From Frateuria_A sp035944355 (lineage in GTDB: Bacteria > Pseudomonadota > Gammaproteobacteria > Xanthomonadales > Rhodanobacteraceae): a stretch of 64,000 nt of DNA. A program made the translations under genes and the position numbers. The notes beneath the pieces are model-generated. The model ran no database searches, was not told where the DNA came from, and worked only from the letters and a program-made list of their open reading frames with translations. The DNA is taken from assembly GCF_035944355.1 (NCBI RefSeq), contig NZ_DASZBH010000016.1, positions 372,001-436,000 of the forward strand. The letters run 5' to 3'. Positions 6,930 through 16,149 of the stretch are shown here, piece after piece. Position 1 is the stretch's first letter; every line of letters begins with the position of its first letter.

Positions 6930-8357
6930 ATGCAAGAGCTCATGAAGACCATCGACCGCGCGCGTGTCGTGCACGAGGTCGGCGCCACCGTGCGCCTGGC
7001 CCTGCCGCTGGTGCTCGCGCAGCTGGCGGCGGTCGGCACCAACGTGGTCGACGCGCTGCTGTCCGGCCACCTCAGCGCGCACGTGCTCGGCGCGGTGGCG
7101 GTGGGCACCAGCATATGGTCGCTGGCGATCGTCAGCGGCATCGGCGTGATGATGGCGGTGCCCCCTTCGGTGGCCCAGCTGGACGGCGCGGGGCGCCGGG
7201 CGGAGGTGGGCGCGGTGTTCCGCCAGGCGTTGTGGCTGGGGGTCATGCTGGGCGTGCTGCTGTGGTTTGGAGTGCGCCATGCCGGGCCGCTGGTCAGCCT
7301 GATCGGCGTGACGCCGAGCCTGCGTCAGGACGTCGAGGAGTTCCTGCACGCGATCAGCTGGGGCGCGCCGGCGCTGGCGTGCTACTTCACGCTGCGCGGG
7401 CTGTCCGAAGGACTTTCGCTGACCCGGCCGTCGATGATCTTCAGCCTTGGCGGACTGGCCGTGCTGGCGCCGCTGGGCTACGTCTTCATGTTCGGCAAGC
7501 TGGGCCTGCCGCCGCAGGGCGCACGCGGCTGCGGCATCGCCACCGCCACGGTGCTGTGGCTGGAGATGACCGGCCTGCTGGTCTACGTGCTGTGCCACCC
7601 CAACTACCGCGGGCTGAACCTGTTCGAGCGCTTCGAATGGCCGCACTGGCGGCGCATCGGCGCGCTACTGCACATCGGCCTGCCGATGGCGGTGACGCTG
7701 CTGGCCGAAGCGGGGCTGTTCGTCGCCACGGCGCTCTTGATCGGCACCATGGGCGAGGACATCGTGGCCAGCCACCAGGTGGCGATCAATGTCGCTTCGC
7801 TGTTCTTCATGGTCCCGCTGGGCCTGGCGATGGCGATCACCGTGCGGGTCGGCAACGCGGTCGGCCGCAACGACGCGCGCGGCGTGCGCTACGCGGGCTT
7901 CTGCGGCATCGGCCTGGCGCTGCTCACCCAGCTGCTCTCGGCCGGGATGATGCTGGGCCTGCCGCATGCGATCGCCTCGCTCTATACCCACAACGCCGGC
8001 GTGATCGCCCTGGCGACGCAGCTGCTCGTGCTGGCCGGGCTGTTCCAGTTCTCCGACGGCATCCAGGTCGCCTCCAACGGCGCGCTCCGTGGCCTCAAGG
8101 ACACCCGCGTGCCGATGGCGATCACCCTGTTCGCCTACTGGGGCGTGGGCATGCCGGTGGGCTGGTGGCTGGCGTTCCATCGCGGCCTGGGCGCGCGCGG
8201 CATGTGGATGGGGTTGATCGCGGGCCTGAGCGTGGCGGCGGTGCTGCTGTTCACCCGGTTCTGGCGCAGCGCCTGGCGCCATCGCTGGGTGGCCGCTCCG
8301 CCGGCCGACGACATGACGGTGCGTTCGCAAGCGGTTACGCTGAACGATCACCTGTGA
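6930..8357 (+). CDS. MATE family multidrug efflux transporter
   Basis: 475 residues with 12 predicted membrane helices and two homologous halves typical of MATE (NorM-like) Na+/H+-coupled exporters. Family-like segments include LPLVLAQLAAVGTNVVDALL near the N-terminus, RGLSEGLSLTRPSMI, and FQFSDGIQVASNGALRGLKD. It should expel cationic drugs or metabolites across the inner membrane; the substrate is unknown. Start is either 6930 or the ATG at 6942 (MKTIDRARVV), which cannot be separated because no strong Shine-Dalgarno is visible. The sppA gene begins 11 bp after its stop, so the two may be co-transcribed. Confidence 0.92.
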   Translation: MQELMKTIDRARVVHEVGATVRLALPLVLAQLAAVGTNVVDALLSGHLSAHVLGAVAVGTSIWSLAIVSGIGVMMAVPPSVAQLDGAGRRAEVGAVFRQALWLGVMLGVLLWFGVRHAGPLVSLIGVTPSLRQDVEEFLHAISWGAPALACYFTLRGLSEGLSLTRPSMIFSLGGLAVLAPLGYVFMFGKLGLPPQGARGCGIATATVLWLEMTGLLVYVLCHPNYRGLNLFERFEWPHWRRIGALLHIGLPMAVTLLAEAGLFVATALLIGTMGEDIVASHQVAINVASLFFMVPLGLAMAITVRVGNAVGRNDARGVRYAGFCGIGLALLTQLLSAGMMLGLPHAIASLYTHNAGVIALATQLLVLAGLFQFSDGIQVASNGALRGLKDTRVPMAITLFAYWGVGMPVGWWLAFHRGLGARGMWMGLIAGLSVAAVLLFTRFWRSAWRHRWVAAPPADDMTVRSQAVTLNDHL

Positions 8358-8367
8358 GGAACGACCG

Positions 8368-10245
8368 ATGAGCACCCCGCCGCCGCTGCGCCGCCCCAAC
8401 GGGTTCTGGGCCTTCCTGCGCGTGCTCGGCCGCGGCTTCAACGTGGTACGGCTGGTGGTCCTCAACCTGGTGTTCTTCTTCCTTTTGTCGATCGTGCTGC
8501 TGCTGATCATCGGCGGCGTGGCCGCCAACCGGGTGGCGCGCACGGTCAAGGACGGCAGCGTGCTGGTGATCCAGCCCAAGGGCGAACTGGTCGAGCAGTA
8601 CAGCATCGAGCCGCTGCAGCGTGCGCTGCAGGGCCTCTCGGGCGAGCCGCCCAGGCAGGTGCAGCTGCGCGACCTGACCGGCGCCATCGACGCCGCCGCG
8701 CACGATGCGCGGATCAGCCGCATCCTGCTGCTGCCGGACCAGCTGCAGGGCGGCGGCTTTGCGGCCCTGCGCGAGGCCGGCGCCGCGCTGGACCGCTTCC
8801 GCGCGGCCGGCAAGCCGGTGATCGCGTGGGGCGTGAACCTAGACCAGGGCCAGTATTACCTGGCCGCGCACGCCGACCGCATCCTGCTCGACCCGCAGGG
8901 CGGCGTGATGATCACCGGACTGGCCAACTACCGGCTGTTCTACAAAGACCTGCTCGACAAGCTCGGCGTGGACGTGCACCTGTTCCGCGTCGGCCGCTAC
9001 AAGAGCGCCGCCGAGCCCTACATCCTCGACCACGCCTCGGACGACTCCAAGGCGGCCGACGGTTTCTGGATGAACGGGCTTTGGGGCGAGTACATCGACG
9101 AGGTCGCCGGGCTGCGCAAGCTCGATCCGGCCACCGTGCGCGCGGACATCGACCAGTTGCCGCAAGCCATCGACCGCACCGGCGGCGACCTGGCGAAGCT
9201 GGCCCAGGACGAGCGCCTGGTCGACGGCACCGCCACGCGCGAGCAACTGGACACGATGCTGCGCAAGGCGGGCGTGCCGGCCGGCGACAAGCCGCAGGAG
9301 GGCTTCCGCCAGGTCGGCCTGGAGCGTTACGTCGCCAACCTCGACCGGGACGACGCCTTCGGCCCAGGCGTCGCCGTGGTCGTGGCCGAAGGCGAAATCG
9401 TCGGCGGCAAGCAGCCGCAGGGCAGCGTGGGCGGCGAGTCCACCGCCGCGCTGATCCGCGCCGCGCGCCACGATCGCCGCACCAAGGCGCTGGTGCTGCG
9501 CATCGACTCGCCCGGCGGCGAGGTCTATGCCGCCGAGCAGATCCGCCGCGAAGTGGAACTGACCCGCGCGGCCGGCATCCCGGTGGTCGTTTCGATGGGC
9601 AACGTGGCCGCCAGCGGCGGCTACTGGATCGGCATGAACGCCGACCGCATCTACGCCGATCCCAACACGATCACCGGTTCGATCGGCATCTTCGGCATGT
9701 ATTACGCGGTGCCGGGCGCGCTGGACAAGATCGGCATCCACAGCGACGGCGTCGGCACCGGCCCGATGGCCGGCGCCTTCGACGTGACCCGGCCGCTCGA
9801 CCCGAAGGCAGGGCAGGTGATCCAGGCGATCATCAACAAGGGCTACCGCGATTTCGTCGGCAAGGTGGCGCAGGCGCGCGGCAAGAGCTTCGAGGCGATC
9901 GACGCGATCGCGCAGGGGCGCGTGTGGACCGGGCGGCAGGCCCTCGAGCGCGGCCTGGTCGACCAGCTCGGCGGCCTGGACGCCGCCCTCGACCAGGCGG
10001 CCGCGCTGGCCCGGCTCGGCAAGAACTACCGCGTGCGCTACGTCGAGGAACCGCTGGGCGGCCTGCAGCAGTTCCTGCTCGGCGTGAACCAGAGCGCAAT
10101 GGTGCAGATCGCGCAGGGCTATGGCCTGCGCCTGCCGGACTGGCTGGCGGAGCTGCCGCGCCTGGCGCCGGAACTCAAGCTGCTGCGCACCGCCCAGGCC
10201 GGCCGGCCCAACGTCTACGCCTACTGCTTCTGCGCGCCGCGCTGA
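8368..10245 (+). CDS. sppA: Signal peptide peptidase SppA (67-kDa type)
   Basis: 625 residues, the long two-domain SppA of Gram-negative bacteria. An N-terminal signal anchor covers about residues 28-50 (VVRLVVLNLVFFFLLSIVLL). The first ClpP-like domain carries the catalytic lysine Lys212 in FRVGRYKSAAEPY. The second carries the nucleophile Ser416 in GNVAASGGYWI, followed by NTITGSIGIFG. SppA is a periplasmic-facing membrane serine protease that degrades cleaved signal peptides. GAGGAA 6 nt upstream supports the start. It follows the MATE gene after 11 bp. No terminator with a T-tract follows; 10246-10359 has only a degenerate REP-like palindrome around 10267-10292. Confidence 0.95.
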   Translation: MSTPPPLRRPNGFWAFLRVLGRGFNVVRLVVLNLVFFFLLSIVLLLIIGGVAANRVARTVKDGSVLVIQPKGELVEQYSIEPLQRALQGLSGEPPRQVQLRDLTGAIDAAAHDARISRILLLPDQLQGGGFAALREAGAALDRFRAAGKPVIAWGVNLDQGQYYLAAHADRILLDPQGGVMITGLANYRLFYKDLLDKLGVDVHLFRVGRYKSAAEPYILDHASDDSKAADGFWMNGLWGEYIDEVAGLRKLDPATVRADIDQLPQAIDRTGGDLAKLAQDERLVDGTATREQLDTMLRKAGVPAGDKPQEGFRQVGLERYVANLDRDDAFGPGVAVVVAEGEIVGGKQPQGSVGGESTAALIRAARHDRRTKALVLRIDSPGGEVYAAEQIRREVELTRAAGIPVVVSMGNVAASGGYWIGMNADRIYADPNTITGSIGIFGMYYAVPGALDKIGIHSDGVGTGPMAGAFDVTRPLDPKAGQVIQAIINKGYRDFVGKVAQARGKSFEAIDAIAQGRVWTGRQALERGLVDQLGGLDAALDQAAALARLGKNYRVRYVEEPLGGLQQFLLGVNQSAMVQIAQGYGLRLPDWLAELPRLAPELKLLRTAQAGRPNVYAYCFCAPR

Positions 10246-10359
10246 AGCACGTTCGATGCTTCGTACACCTCTCCGCGTGCTCGGGGGAGATGTTCAAAGG
10301 GCAGACGGGGAGGCCTTGCGAAGGGCCGCCCATGCATCTCGCCTGGAATGTCTACGGCG

Positions 10360-10569
10360 TTACTGCTCGGCCTGCTCCAGCGCCTTCTGCTGCTGCTTGG
10401 CCTGGTCGTCGACCAGCTTCTGCACGTCCTTGGCGCGCTGCTCGTCCTTCTTCATGCCGTCCCACGGCGTGGCGGTCCGCTGGGACGTGGCCGCGGCCTG
10501 CGGCGCGGGCGCCTTGTTGGAGCAGCCGGCCAGAGCCAGCAGCAAGGCGATGGGCAAGATGGCTTTCAT
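10360..10569 (-). CDS. Small lipoprotein, charged C-terminus
   Basis: 69 residues starting MKAILPIALLLALAGCSNKA, a clear type II signal peptide with lipobox LALA-GC and Cys at position 16; Ser at +2 predicts outer-membrane sorting. The remaining 50 residues are Gln/Lys/Glu-rich (KDVQKLVDDQAKQQQKALEQ) and should form a helix. AGGGGAA upstream of the ATG at 10569 fixes this start; an upstream in-frame Met at 10632 would bury the signal peptide. It is divergent from the SDR gene at 10652. I do not recognise the family. Confidence 0.8.
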   Translation of the reverse strand: MKAILPIALLLALAGCSNKAPAPQAAATSQRTATPWDGMKKDEQRAKDVQKLVDDQAKQQQKALEQAEQ

Positions 10570-10651
10570 GCGGTTCCCCTCCGTCGGCATGGCCGCAGTC
10601 TCCCGCCGCGGCGCGATTGCGGCAAGCCGCATCGGCTAAGCTTCCTTCCCC

Positions 10652-11434
10652 ATGAGCCTACGCACCGACGCCTGGCAGCTCCACGGCCACACCGCGCTGA
10701 TCACCGGCGCCAGCAAAGGCATCGGCCTGGCCTGCGCACGCGAACTCGGCGGGTTGGGCGCCGACCTGCTGCTGGTGGCGCGCGACGAGGTTCATCTGGA
10801 ACAGGTGCGTGCGGAACTGGCCGAGGAACTGCCCGGCCGCGAGGTGCTCGCCTTCGGCGCGGACCTGGCCGAGCAGGAGGAGCGCCTGGCGGTCTTCGAC
10901 TGGGTCGCCGACCTCGGCGCGCCGGTGTCGCTGCTGATCAACAACGCCGGCGGCAACCGGCCGGCTCCCACGCTTGCCTATGACGGCGAAGGCTACCGGG
11001 CGATCTTCGAGCAGAACCTGTTCAGCGCCTTCGAGATGTGCCGGCTGGCGCATCCGCACCTGGCCGAGCACGGCCATGCGGCGATCGTGAACGTCGGTTC
11101 GGTATCCGGCGCCGTGCACGTGCGCACCGGCTCGCCTTACGGCATGACCAAGGCGGCGCTGCACCAGCTCACCCGCAACCTGGCGGTGGAGTGGGCGGTC
11201 GACGGCATCCGCGTCAATGCGGTGGCGCCCTGGTACATCCGCACGCAGCGGTCGGAGGCCGCGTTGGCCGATCCGGATTACCTGGAAGAAGTGCTCGAGC
11301 GCACGCCGCTCAAGCGCATCGGCGAACCGGAGGAGGTCGCCGCCGCGGTGGCTTTCCTGTGCCTGCCGGCGGCCGGCTACATCACCGGCCAGGTGCTGGC
11401 GGTGGACGGCGGTTTCCTGGGCCTGGGTTTCTGA
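10652..11434 (+). CDS. SDR family oxidoreductase (tropinone reductase-like)
   Basis: 260 residues with the classical short-chain dehydrogenase layout. The cofactor motif is TGASKGIGLACA, the structural motif is LINNAGGNRP, the active site is Ser in NVGSVSGAVHV plus Tyr and Lys in SPYGMTKAAL, and the C-terminus is GYITGQVLAVDGGFLGLGF. The overall pattern resembles the tropinone reductase-like subgroup, which favours NADP(H). The substrate is unknown. No strong Shine-Dalgarno is visible before the ATG. It stands alone between a divergent lipoprotein gene and a convergent DUF4124 gene, so context does not help. Confidence 0.9.
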   Translation: MSLRTDAWQLHGHTALITGASKGIGLACARELGGLGADLLLVARDEVHLEQVRAELAEELPGREVLAFGADLAEQEERLAVFDWVADLGAPVSLLINNAGGNRPAPTLAYDGEGYRAIFEQNLFSAFEMCRLAHPHLAEHGHAAIVNVGSVSGAVHVRTGSPYGMTKAALHQLTRNLAVEWAVDGIRVNAVAPWYIRTQRSEAALADPDYLEEVLERTPLKRIGEPEEVAAAVAFLCLPAAGYITGQVLAVDGGFLGLGF

Positions 11435-11443
11435 CGCGAGTCG

Positions 11444-12106
11444 TCAGCCGCCGCAACTGGCCAGTTGCGCGCGCAGCTCGGCGTCGCGCCGTTCCAGCGG
11501 CGGACGTTGGCTCTGGAACGCGTTGTGCAGCTTGTGCGCGTTCTGCGCGTAGGCGCCCTGCAGCGCCTGGCAGGTCTCGTCCGGATCGAGCCGGCGGCAC
11601 TGGTCCTGCACCCACACGTAGTTGCTTGCCACCAGGCCGCGGGTGACCCGCCCGCGGTTGGATTCGGGCGCGGAGATGCTGGCCGCGCCGCGGTCCGGTG
11701 CATACACGTCGGACAATGGCTGCTGCTCGGCGCCGAGCATGCCGTAGGGCGCCTGGTACGGCGCGGGATCGCCGTTGGCGCTCAGATAGGTCTTGCCGTC
11801 GGTGGCGCGGACGCAGGCATACATCACCGGCAGCGGCGCGGCTGGCGCAGGCTCGGCCATCGGTGGCGGGCTGCCCTCCGGGGCTGCGGCTACGGGCACC
11901 GCGGCCGCCGCGGGCCGGATCGAAGGCACATCGCGCACCTGCAGCGACTGCTGGCGCTGGCCTGGGCGGCAGGGCGTGTCCTGGTACACCTTGCGACCAT
12001 CGGCGCCCACGCATTCGTAGACCTGGGTGGCCGCGGCAGGGCGCCAGGCCAGCCCGATGGCCAGCAGCAGGGAGCCTGACAGGAGCAGGGCGGAGGAGCA
12101 GCGCAT
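11444..12106 (-). CDS. DUF4124 domain-containing secreted protein
   Basis: 220 residues with an N-terminal signal peptide (MRCSSALLLSGSLLLAIGLA, cleavage near AAA-TQ). The short DUF4124 motif follows immediately (QVYECVGADGRKVYQDTPC), a small beta unit with two cysteines common in Xanthomonadales periplasmic proteins. After a Pro/Ala-rich spacer a second Cys-containing part (CVRATDGKTYLSANGD) resembles a degenerate repeat of the first. The C-terminal 80 residues (VQDQCRRLDPDETCQALQGA) are helical with four or more cysteines, suggesting disulfides. Function is unknown. It is 40 bp downstream of degV on the same strand. Confidence 0.8.
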   Translation of the reverse strand: MRCSSALLLSGSLLLAIGLAWRPAAATQVYECVGADGRKVYQDTPCRPGQRQQSLQVRDVPSIRPAAAAVPVAAAPEGSPPPMAEPAPAAPLPVMYACVRATDGKTYLSANGDPAPYQAPYGMLGAEQQPLSDVYAPDRGAASISAPESNRGRVTRGLVASNYVWVQDQCRRLDPDETCQALQGAYAQNAHKLHNAFQSQRPPLERRDAELRAQLASCGG

Positions 12107-12146
12107 GCGCCCGATTCTAGGCGCGGGCGGGCGAATGCGCGACGGC

Positions 12147-13088
12147 TCAGAACTCGGCTTCGTGCTCCTCGGCGGCGAAGCCGAGCGTGACCGCGCCTTC
12201 GCCCACGTTGACCATGCCGGTGATGCTCATCGGCGCCTCGAGCAGGGTCACGCCGGTCTCCTCGCAGGCCTGGCGCAAGGCCTCGTAGCCGGGCAGCCGG
12301 GCCAGCTCGGCCAGGTCGCCGCCGTAGCTGACGCACACCACCGGCGCCAGCAAGCCGGCGCGCACCCGGCGGGCGGCGTAGCCGAACAGGGTTTCGGCGC
12401 CGTGCTCGAAGCCGCGCACCTTGCCGACCGGGCCGGTTTCGCCGCGGAAGCAGCGCAGCAGCGGCTTGATGTCCAGCGCGGTGCCGACCACCGCGCTGAA
12501 CAGGCTGACGCTGCGGTCGCCCTTCTTCTTGGTGCGGTTGCGCAGGTGATGCAGGTCGCGCGGCAGCATGTAGGCATAGGTCTGGTTGGCCACCGCGCCC
12601 AGCCGCTCGCGGATGATGGGCGGCGTCTCGCCGGCCTGGATCAGCCGTACCGCCTCGAATACCGCCGGTCCTTCCCCGGCGAACACGTTGCGCGTGTCGA
12701 CCACCCGCATGAGGAACGGCCCGGCGATGCCGGCCCGTTCGCGTACCTCGCGGTACTGCTTGAGGATCGCGAAGCTCGCCTTCACCACGTGGTCGTGGAT
12801 CGGGCTGCGCGTGGCGGTGATGGTCAGGCAGAACACGCAATCGCGTTCCAGCACCAGCCTGTCCAGAAACAGCCGCTGCACGTCTTCCACCGAGCAGGGC
12901 TCGGTCTCGGCGGCATGGGTGCCGGCCAGCTTCATGGCCAGGAAGCGCTCGATTTCCTGCGGGTCACGCTGGTCCTTGAAGACCGTGCCGTCCAGTTTCA
13001 CGGCGATCGGCATCACTGCGATGCCGTGCTCCTCGAGGAACGCCTGCGGCAGATCGCAGGACGCATCGATCGCCAACCCCATCCGCAT
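12147..13088 (-). CDS. DegV family protein (fatty acid-binding fold)
   Basis: 313 residues. The N-terminus MRMGLAIDASCDLPQAFLEE and the motif DQRDPQEIERFL, LTITATRSPIHDHV and VVDTRNVFAGEGP match the two-domain DegV fold that binds a fatty acid between its domains. In Firmicutes such proteins (FakB) present fatty acids to a kinase; that partner is not visible here, so the role in this organism is uncertain. AGGGGGAT 8 nt upstream supports the start at 13088 over the second Met two codons later. It is divergent from the AMP nucleosidase-like gene across a 209-bp spacer. Confidence 0.85.
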   Translation of the reverse strand: MRMGLAIDASCDLPQAFLEEHGIAVMPIAVKLDGTVFKDQRDPQEIERFLAMKLAGTHAAETEPCSVEDVQRLFLDRLVLERDCVFCLTITATRSPIHDHVVKASFAILKQYREVRERAGIAGPFLMRVVDTRNVFAGEGPAVFEAVRLIQAGETPPIIRERLGAVANQTYAYMLPRDLHHLRNRTKKKGDRSVSLFSAVVGTALDIKPLLRCFRGETGPVGKVRGFEHGAETLFGYAARRVRAGLLAPVVCVSYGGDLAELARLPGYEALRQACEETGVTLLEAPMSITGMVNVGEGAVTLGFAAEEHEAEF

Positions 13089-13297
13089 ATCGTCATCCCC
13101 CTGGCCAATGACGGGTCGACCATATCACGCGCGTCGATGTCGTGAACTGGGTCTTGCCCGGAGATTCTCCCGGCGCCTCGCCGGGTGACGGCCGCGGGCC
13201 GGCGCACGTAGAATGGCGTCGACTCGAGAATGGTTCCTGCCGGCGTGGCGTCGCCGGCGCTGCGTGCCGCCACCGCGGTGCGTTCCCGAGATACCCC

Positions 13298-14089
13298 ATG
13301 AAAGACAAGCGAGAGATCGTCTCCAACTGGCTGCCGCGCTATACCGGCACGTCGCTGGAGCAGTTCGGCCAGCACGTGCTGCTGACCAATTTCGGCCTTT
13401 ACGTAGACCTGTTCGCCCAATGGCACGGCGTGGAGGTGCGCGGCCGCGACCGGCCCATGCCCAACGCCACGGCCGACGGCATCACCCTGATCAATTTCGG
13501 CATGGGCAGCCCCAACGCCGCCACGGTGATGGACCTGTTGAGCGCGGTGCAGCCCAACGCGGCGCTGTTCCTGGGCAAGTGCGGCGGGCTTAAGAAGAAG
13601 AACCATCTCGGCGACCTGGTGCTGCCGATCGCGGCGATCCGCGGCGAGGGCACCTCCAGCGACTATCTGTTGCCCGAGGTGCCTGCGCTGCCGGCGTTCC
13701 AGCTGCAGCGCGCGGTGTCCACCATGATCCGCGACCTCGGCCACGACTACTGGACCGGCACGGTCTACACCACCAACCGGCGCGTGTGGGAGCATGACGA
13801 AGCGTTCAAGGATTATCTGCGCCGCACCCGCTGCATGGCGGTGGACATGGAAACGGCGACGATCTTCGCCGCGGGTTTCGCCAACAAGATCCCGTGCGGC
13901 GCGCTGCTGCTCGTGTCCGACCAGCCGATGATCCCCGAAGGCGTCAAGACCGAGGCCAGTGACCGCAGCGTGACCGAGCGCTATGTCGAGGCGCACATCC
14001 GCATCGGCATCGAGGCGCTCAAGCTGGTACGCCGCAACGGGCGCAGCGTGAAGCACCTGCGCTTCGAGGACGAGATGGAAGGCGAGTGA
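13298..14089 (+). CDS. AMP nucleosidase-like phosphorylase-fold protein
   Basis: 263 residues from the ATG at 13298 (MKDKREIVSNWLPRYTGTSL). It has the purine nucleoside phosphorylase fold: NFGMGSPNAATVMDLL, FLGKCGGLKKKNHLGDLVLP, and MAVDMETATIFAAGF, where the Glu binds ribose. This is the short form of AMP nucleosidase that lacks the N-terminal regulatory domain of E. coli Amn (484 aa). It should cleave AMP, or a related nucleotide, to base and ribose-5-phosphate. The upstream in-frame extension to 13142 lacks family similarity. A 9-bp hairpin (14099-14119) follows its stop. Confidence 0.88.
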   Translation: MKDKREIVSNWLPRYTGTSLEQFGQHVLLTNFGLYVDLFAQWHGVEVRGRDRPMPNATADGITLINFGMGSPNAATVMDLLSAVQPNAALFLGKCGGLKKKNHLGDLVLPIAAIRGEGTSSDYLLPEVPALPAFQLQRAVSTMIRDLGHDYWTGTVYTTNRRVWEHDEAFKDYLRRTRCMAVDMETATIFAAGFANKIPCGALLLVSDQPMIPEGVKTEASDRSVTERYVEAHIRIGIEALKLVRRNGRSVKHLRFEDEMEGE

Positions 14090-14098
14090 GCATGCATG

Positions 14099-14119
14099 CC
14101 CTCGCCGCGACGGCGAGGG
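14099..14119. repeat. Perfect GC-rich hairpin after the AMP nucleosidase gene
   Basis: CCCTCGCCG (14099-14107) pairs with CGGCGAGGG (14111-14119) around a CGA loop, 9 bp after the stop codon. There is no T-tract, so it is a REP-like palindrome or a Rho-assisted 3' end. The rest of the 269-bp spacer to 14359 should hold the promoter for the TPP-enzyme operon, but I could not identify hexamers. Confidence 0.65.
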
Positions 14120-14358
14120 CGTCCGGGTCGCAGAAACATGCGTCGGGCATTGCGTCGGCATCGCATCCCTTTCACCCGGGCATGACCGCGGGCACGGCAA
14201 GGTAAGGCAGTCCGATCCCCAGCGCGTGTCGGCCCGGCGCCCCGCCGCATCGCCGATCCTTGCCAGATCCCGCAGCTCTGACAGGTACGCGCGTCCAGCG
14301 CGAGGCGAGTCCTTGCGCCCCGTCCGCGGCGTCCCCGCCTGCAAGGAGCCAACCATCC

Positions 14359-16149
14359 ATGAGCGAAACCGTCGGCGATTTCATCCTGCAGCGCCTCACC
14401 GACTGGGGCATCCGGCGCATCTTCGGCTTTCCCGGTGACGGCATCAACGGAATCATGGGCGCGATGGGCCGCGCCGCCGACCGCTTCGACTACGTACGCG
14501 TGCGCCACGAGGAAATGGCCGCCTTCATGGCCGGCGGGCATGCCAAGTTCACCGGCGAGATCGGCGTGTGCATGGCCACTTCCGGGCCGGGAGCGATCCA
14601 TCTGCTCAACGGCCTTTACGACGCGCAGATGGACCACATGCCGGTGCTGGCGATCGTCGGCCAGTCCGCGCGCAACGCGATCGGCAGCGACTTCCAGCAG
14701 GAGGTCGACCTGCAGGTGCTGTTCCAGGACGTCTGCGGCTACGTCCAGACCATCCTCACGCCGGTGCAGGCGCGGCAGGTGGTCGACCGTGCGATCCGCA
14801 TCGCCGCGGCGCGGCGCACCGTCACCTGCGTGATCGTGCCGAACGACATCCAGGAGCTGCCGGCGGTGAAGCATCCGCCGCGCAAGCACAACGACATCTA
14901 CACCGGCATCGGCTACGCCAACCCGTGCCCGGTGCCCAGCGACGAGGACATCAAGCGCGCCGCCGACGTGCTCAACGATGGACGCAGGGTGGCGATCCTG
15001 ATCGGCGCCGGCGCCCTGCACGCCGGCGACCCGGTGGTGGCGGTCGCCAACAGGCTCGACGCGGGCATCGCCAAGGCGCTGCTGGGCAAGGCCGCGCTGC
15101 CGGACGACCTGCCGTTCGTCACCGGTTCGATCGGCCTGCTGGGCACCAAGCCGAGCTGGGACATGATGAACGACTGCGACACCCTGCTGATGGTCGGCAC
15201 CACCTTTCCCTATTCGGAGTTCCTGCCCGAGGAAGGCCAGGCGCGCGCGGTGCAGATCGACATCGACCCGCGCAACGTGTCGATGCGCTACCCGACCGAA
15301 GTGAACCTCATCGGCGACAGCGCGCAGGTGCTCGAACGCCTGCTGCCGCATCTGCGCCCGAAGGACAATCCAGACTGGCGCGAACGCATCGAGCTCAACG
15401 TGCGCAAGTGGTGGCGCGACCTGGAAGCCAAGGCGATGGAGCCGGCCAACCCGATCAATCCGCAGCGCATCTTCTGGGAGCTTTCCCCGCGCCTGCCGGA
15501 CAACGCCATCATCTGCGGCGACTGCGGCTCGCACACCAACTGGTACGCGCGCGACGTGAAGATCCGCAAGGGCATGATGGCCTCGCTCTCGGGCAAGCTC
15601 GCCACCATGGGCAGCGGCATGCCCTACGCCATCGCGGCGAAGTTCGCCCATCCCGGGCGGCCGGTGCTGGCGATCGTCGGCGACGGCGCCATGCAGATGA
15701 ACGGCAACGCCGAACTGATCACCGTCAAGCAGTACTGGAAGCAGTGGTCCAACCCCTGCTTCGTGGTGATGGTGCTGCACAACGACGACCTCAACCAAGT
15801 GACCTGGGAGCAGCGCGCGCTCGGCGGCGATCCGAAGTTCACCCAGGCGCAATACGTCGAGGAGTTCTCCTACGCCAAGTACGCCGAGTTGCTCGGCTTC
15901 AAGGCGATCCGCGTGGACCGTCCGGAGGAACTGGGCACCGCCTGGGAGCAGGCCTTCGCCGCCGACCGCCCGGTGCTGCTGGACATCATCGCCGACCCGG
16001 ACGTGCCGCCGCTGCCGCCGCACATCACCTGGAAACAGGCCAAGGACTACATGACCGCGCTGGCCAAGGGCGACCCGGACGAGGGCGGCATCATCAAGCA
16101 AAGCCTGCGCCAGGTGCTCGCCGGCATCCTGCCGCACAGCCAGCGATGA
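14359..16149 (+). CDS. Thiamine diphosphate-requiring enzyme (pyruvate oxidase/acetolactate synthase fold)
   Basis: 596 residues with the three-domain fold of PoxB/IlvB-type enzymes. The N-terminal Pyr domain has RRIFGFPGDGINGI and the catalytic glutamate pair in VRHEEMAAFMAGGHA (Glu51/52). A central domain with LIGAGALHAG resembles those that bind FAD or nucleotide. The C-terminal PP domain has the ThDP motif VGDGAMQMNGN and NDDLNQVTWEQ. It should act on a 2-oxo acid; whether it is an oxidase, decarboxylase or carboligase cannot be told. AAGGAG (14343-14348) sets the start. Its stop overlaps the next ATG (ATGA at 16146), so it heads a translationally coupled operon. Confidence 0.9.
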   Translation: MSETVGDFILQRLTDWGIRRIFGFPGDGINGIMGAMGRAADRFDYVRVRHEEMAAFMAGGHAKFTGEIGVCMATSGPGAIHLLNGLYDAQMDHMPVLAIVGQSARNAIGSDFQQEVDLQVLFQDVCGYVQTILTPVQARQVVDRAIRIAAARRTVTCVIVPNDIQELPAVKHPPRKHNDIYTGIGYANPCPVPSDEDIKRAADVLNDGRRVAILIGAGALHAGDPVVAVANRLDAGIAKALLGKAALPDDLPFVTGSIGLLGTKPSWDMMNDCDTLLMVGTTFPYSEFLPEEGQARAVQIDIDPRNVSMRYPTEVNLIGDSAQVLERLLPHLRPKDNPDWRERIELNVRKWWRDLEAKAMEPANPINPQRIFWELSPRLPDNAIICGDCGSHTNWYARDVKIRKGMMASLSGKLATMGSGMPYAIAAKFAHPGRPVLAIVGDGAMQMNGNAELITVKQYWKQWSNPCFVVMVLHNDDLNQVTWEQRALGGDPKFTQAQYVEEFSYAKYAELLGFKAIRVDRPEELGTAWEQAFAADRPVLLDIIADPDVPPLPPHITWKQAKDYMTALAKGDPDEGGIIKQSLRQVLAGILPHSQR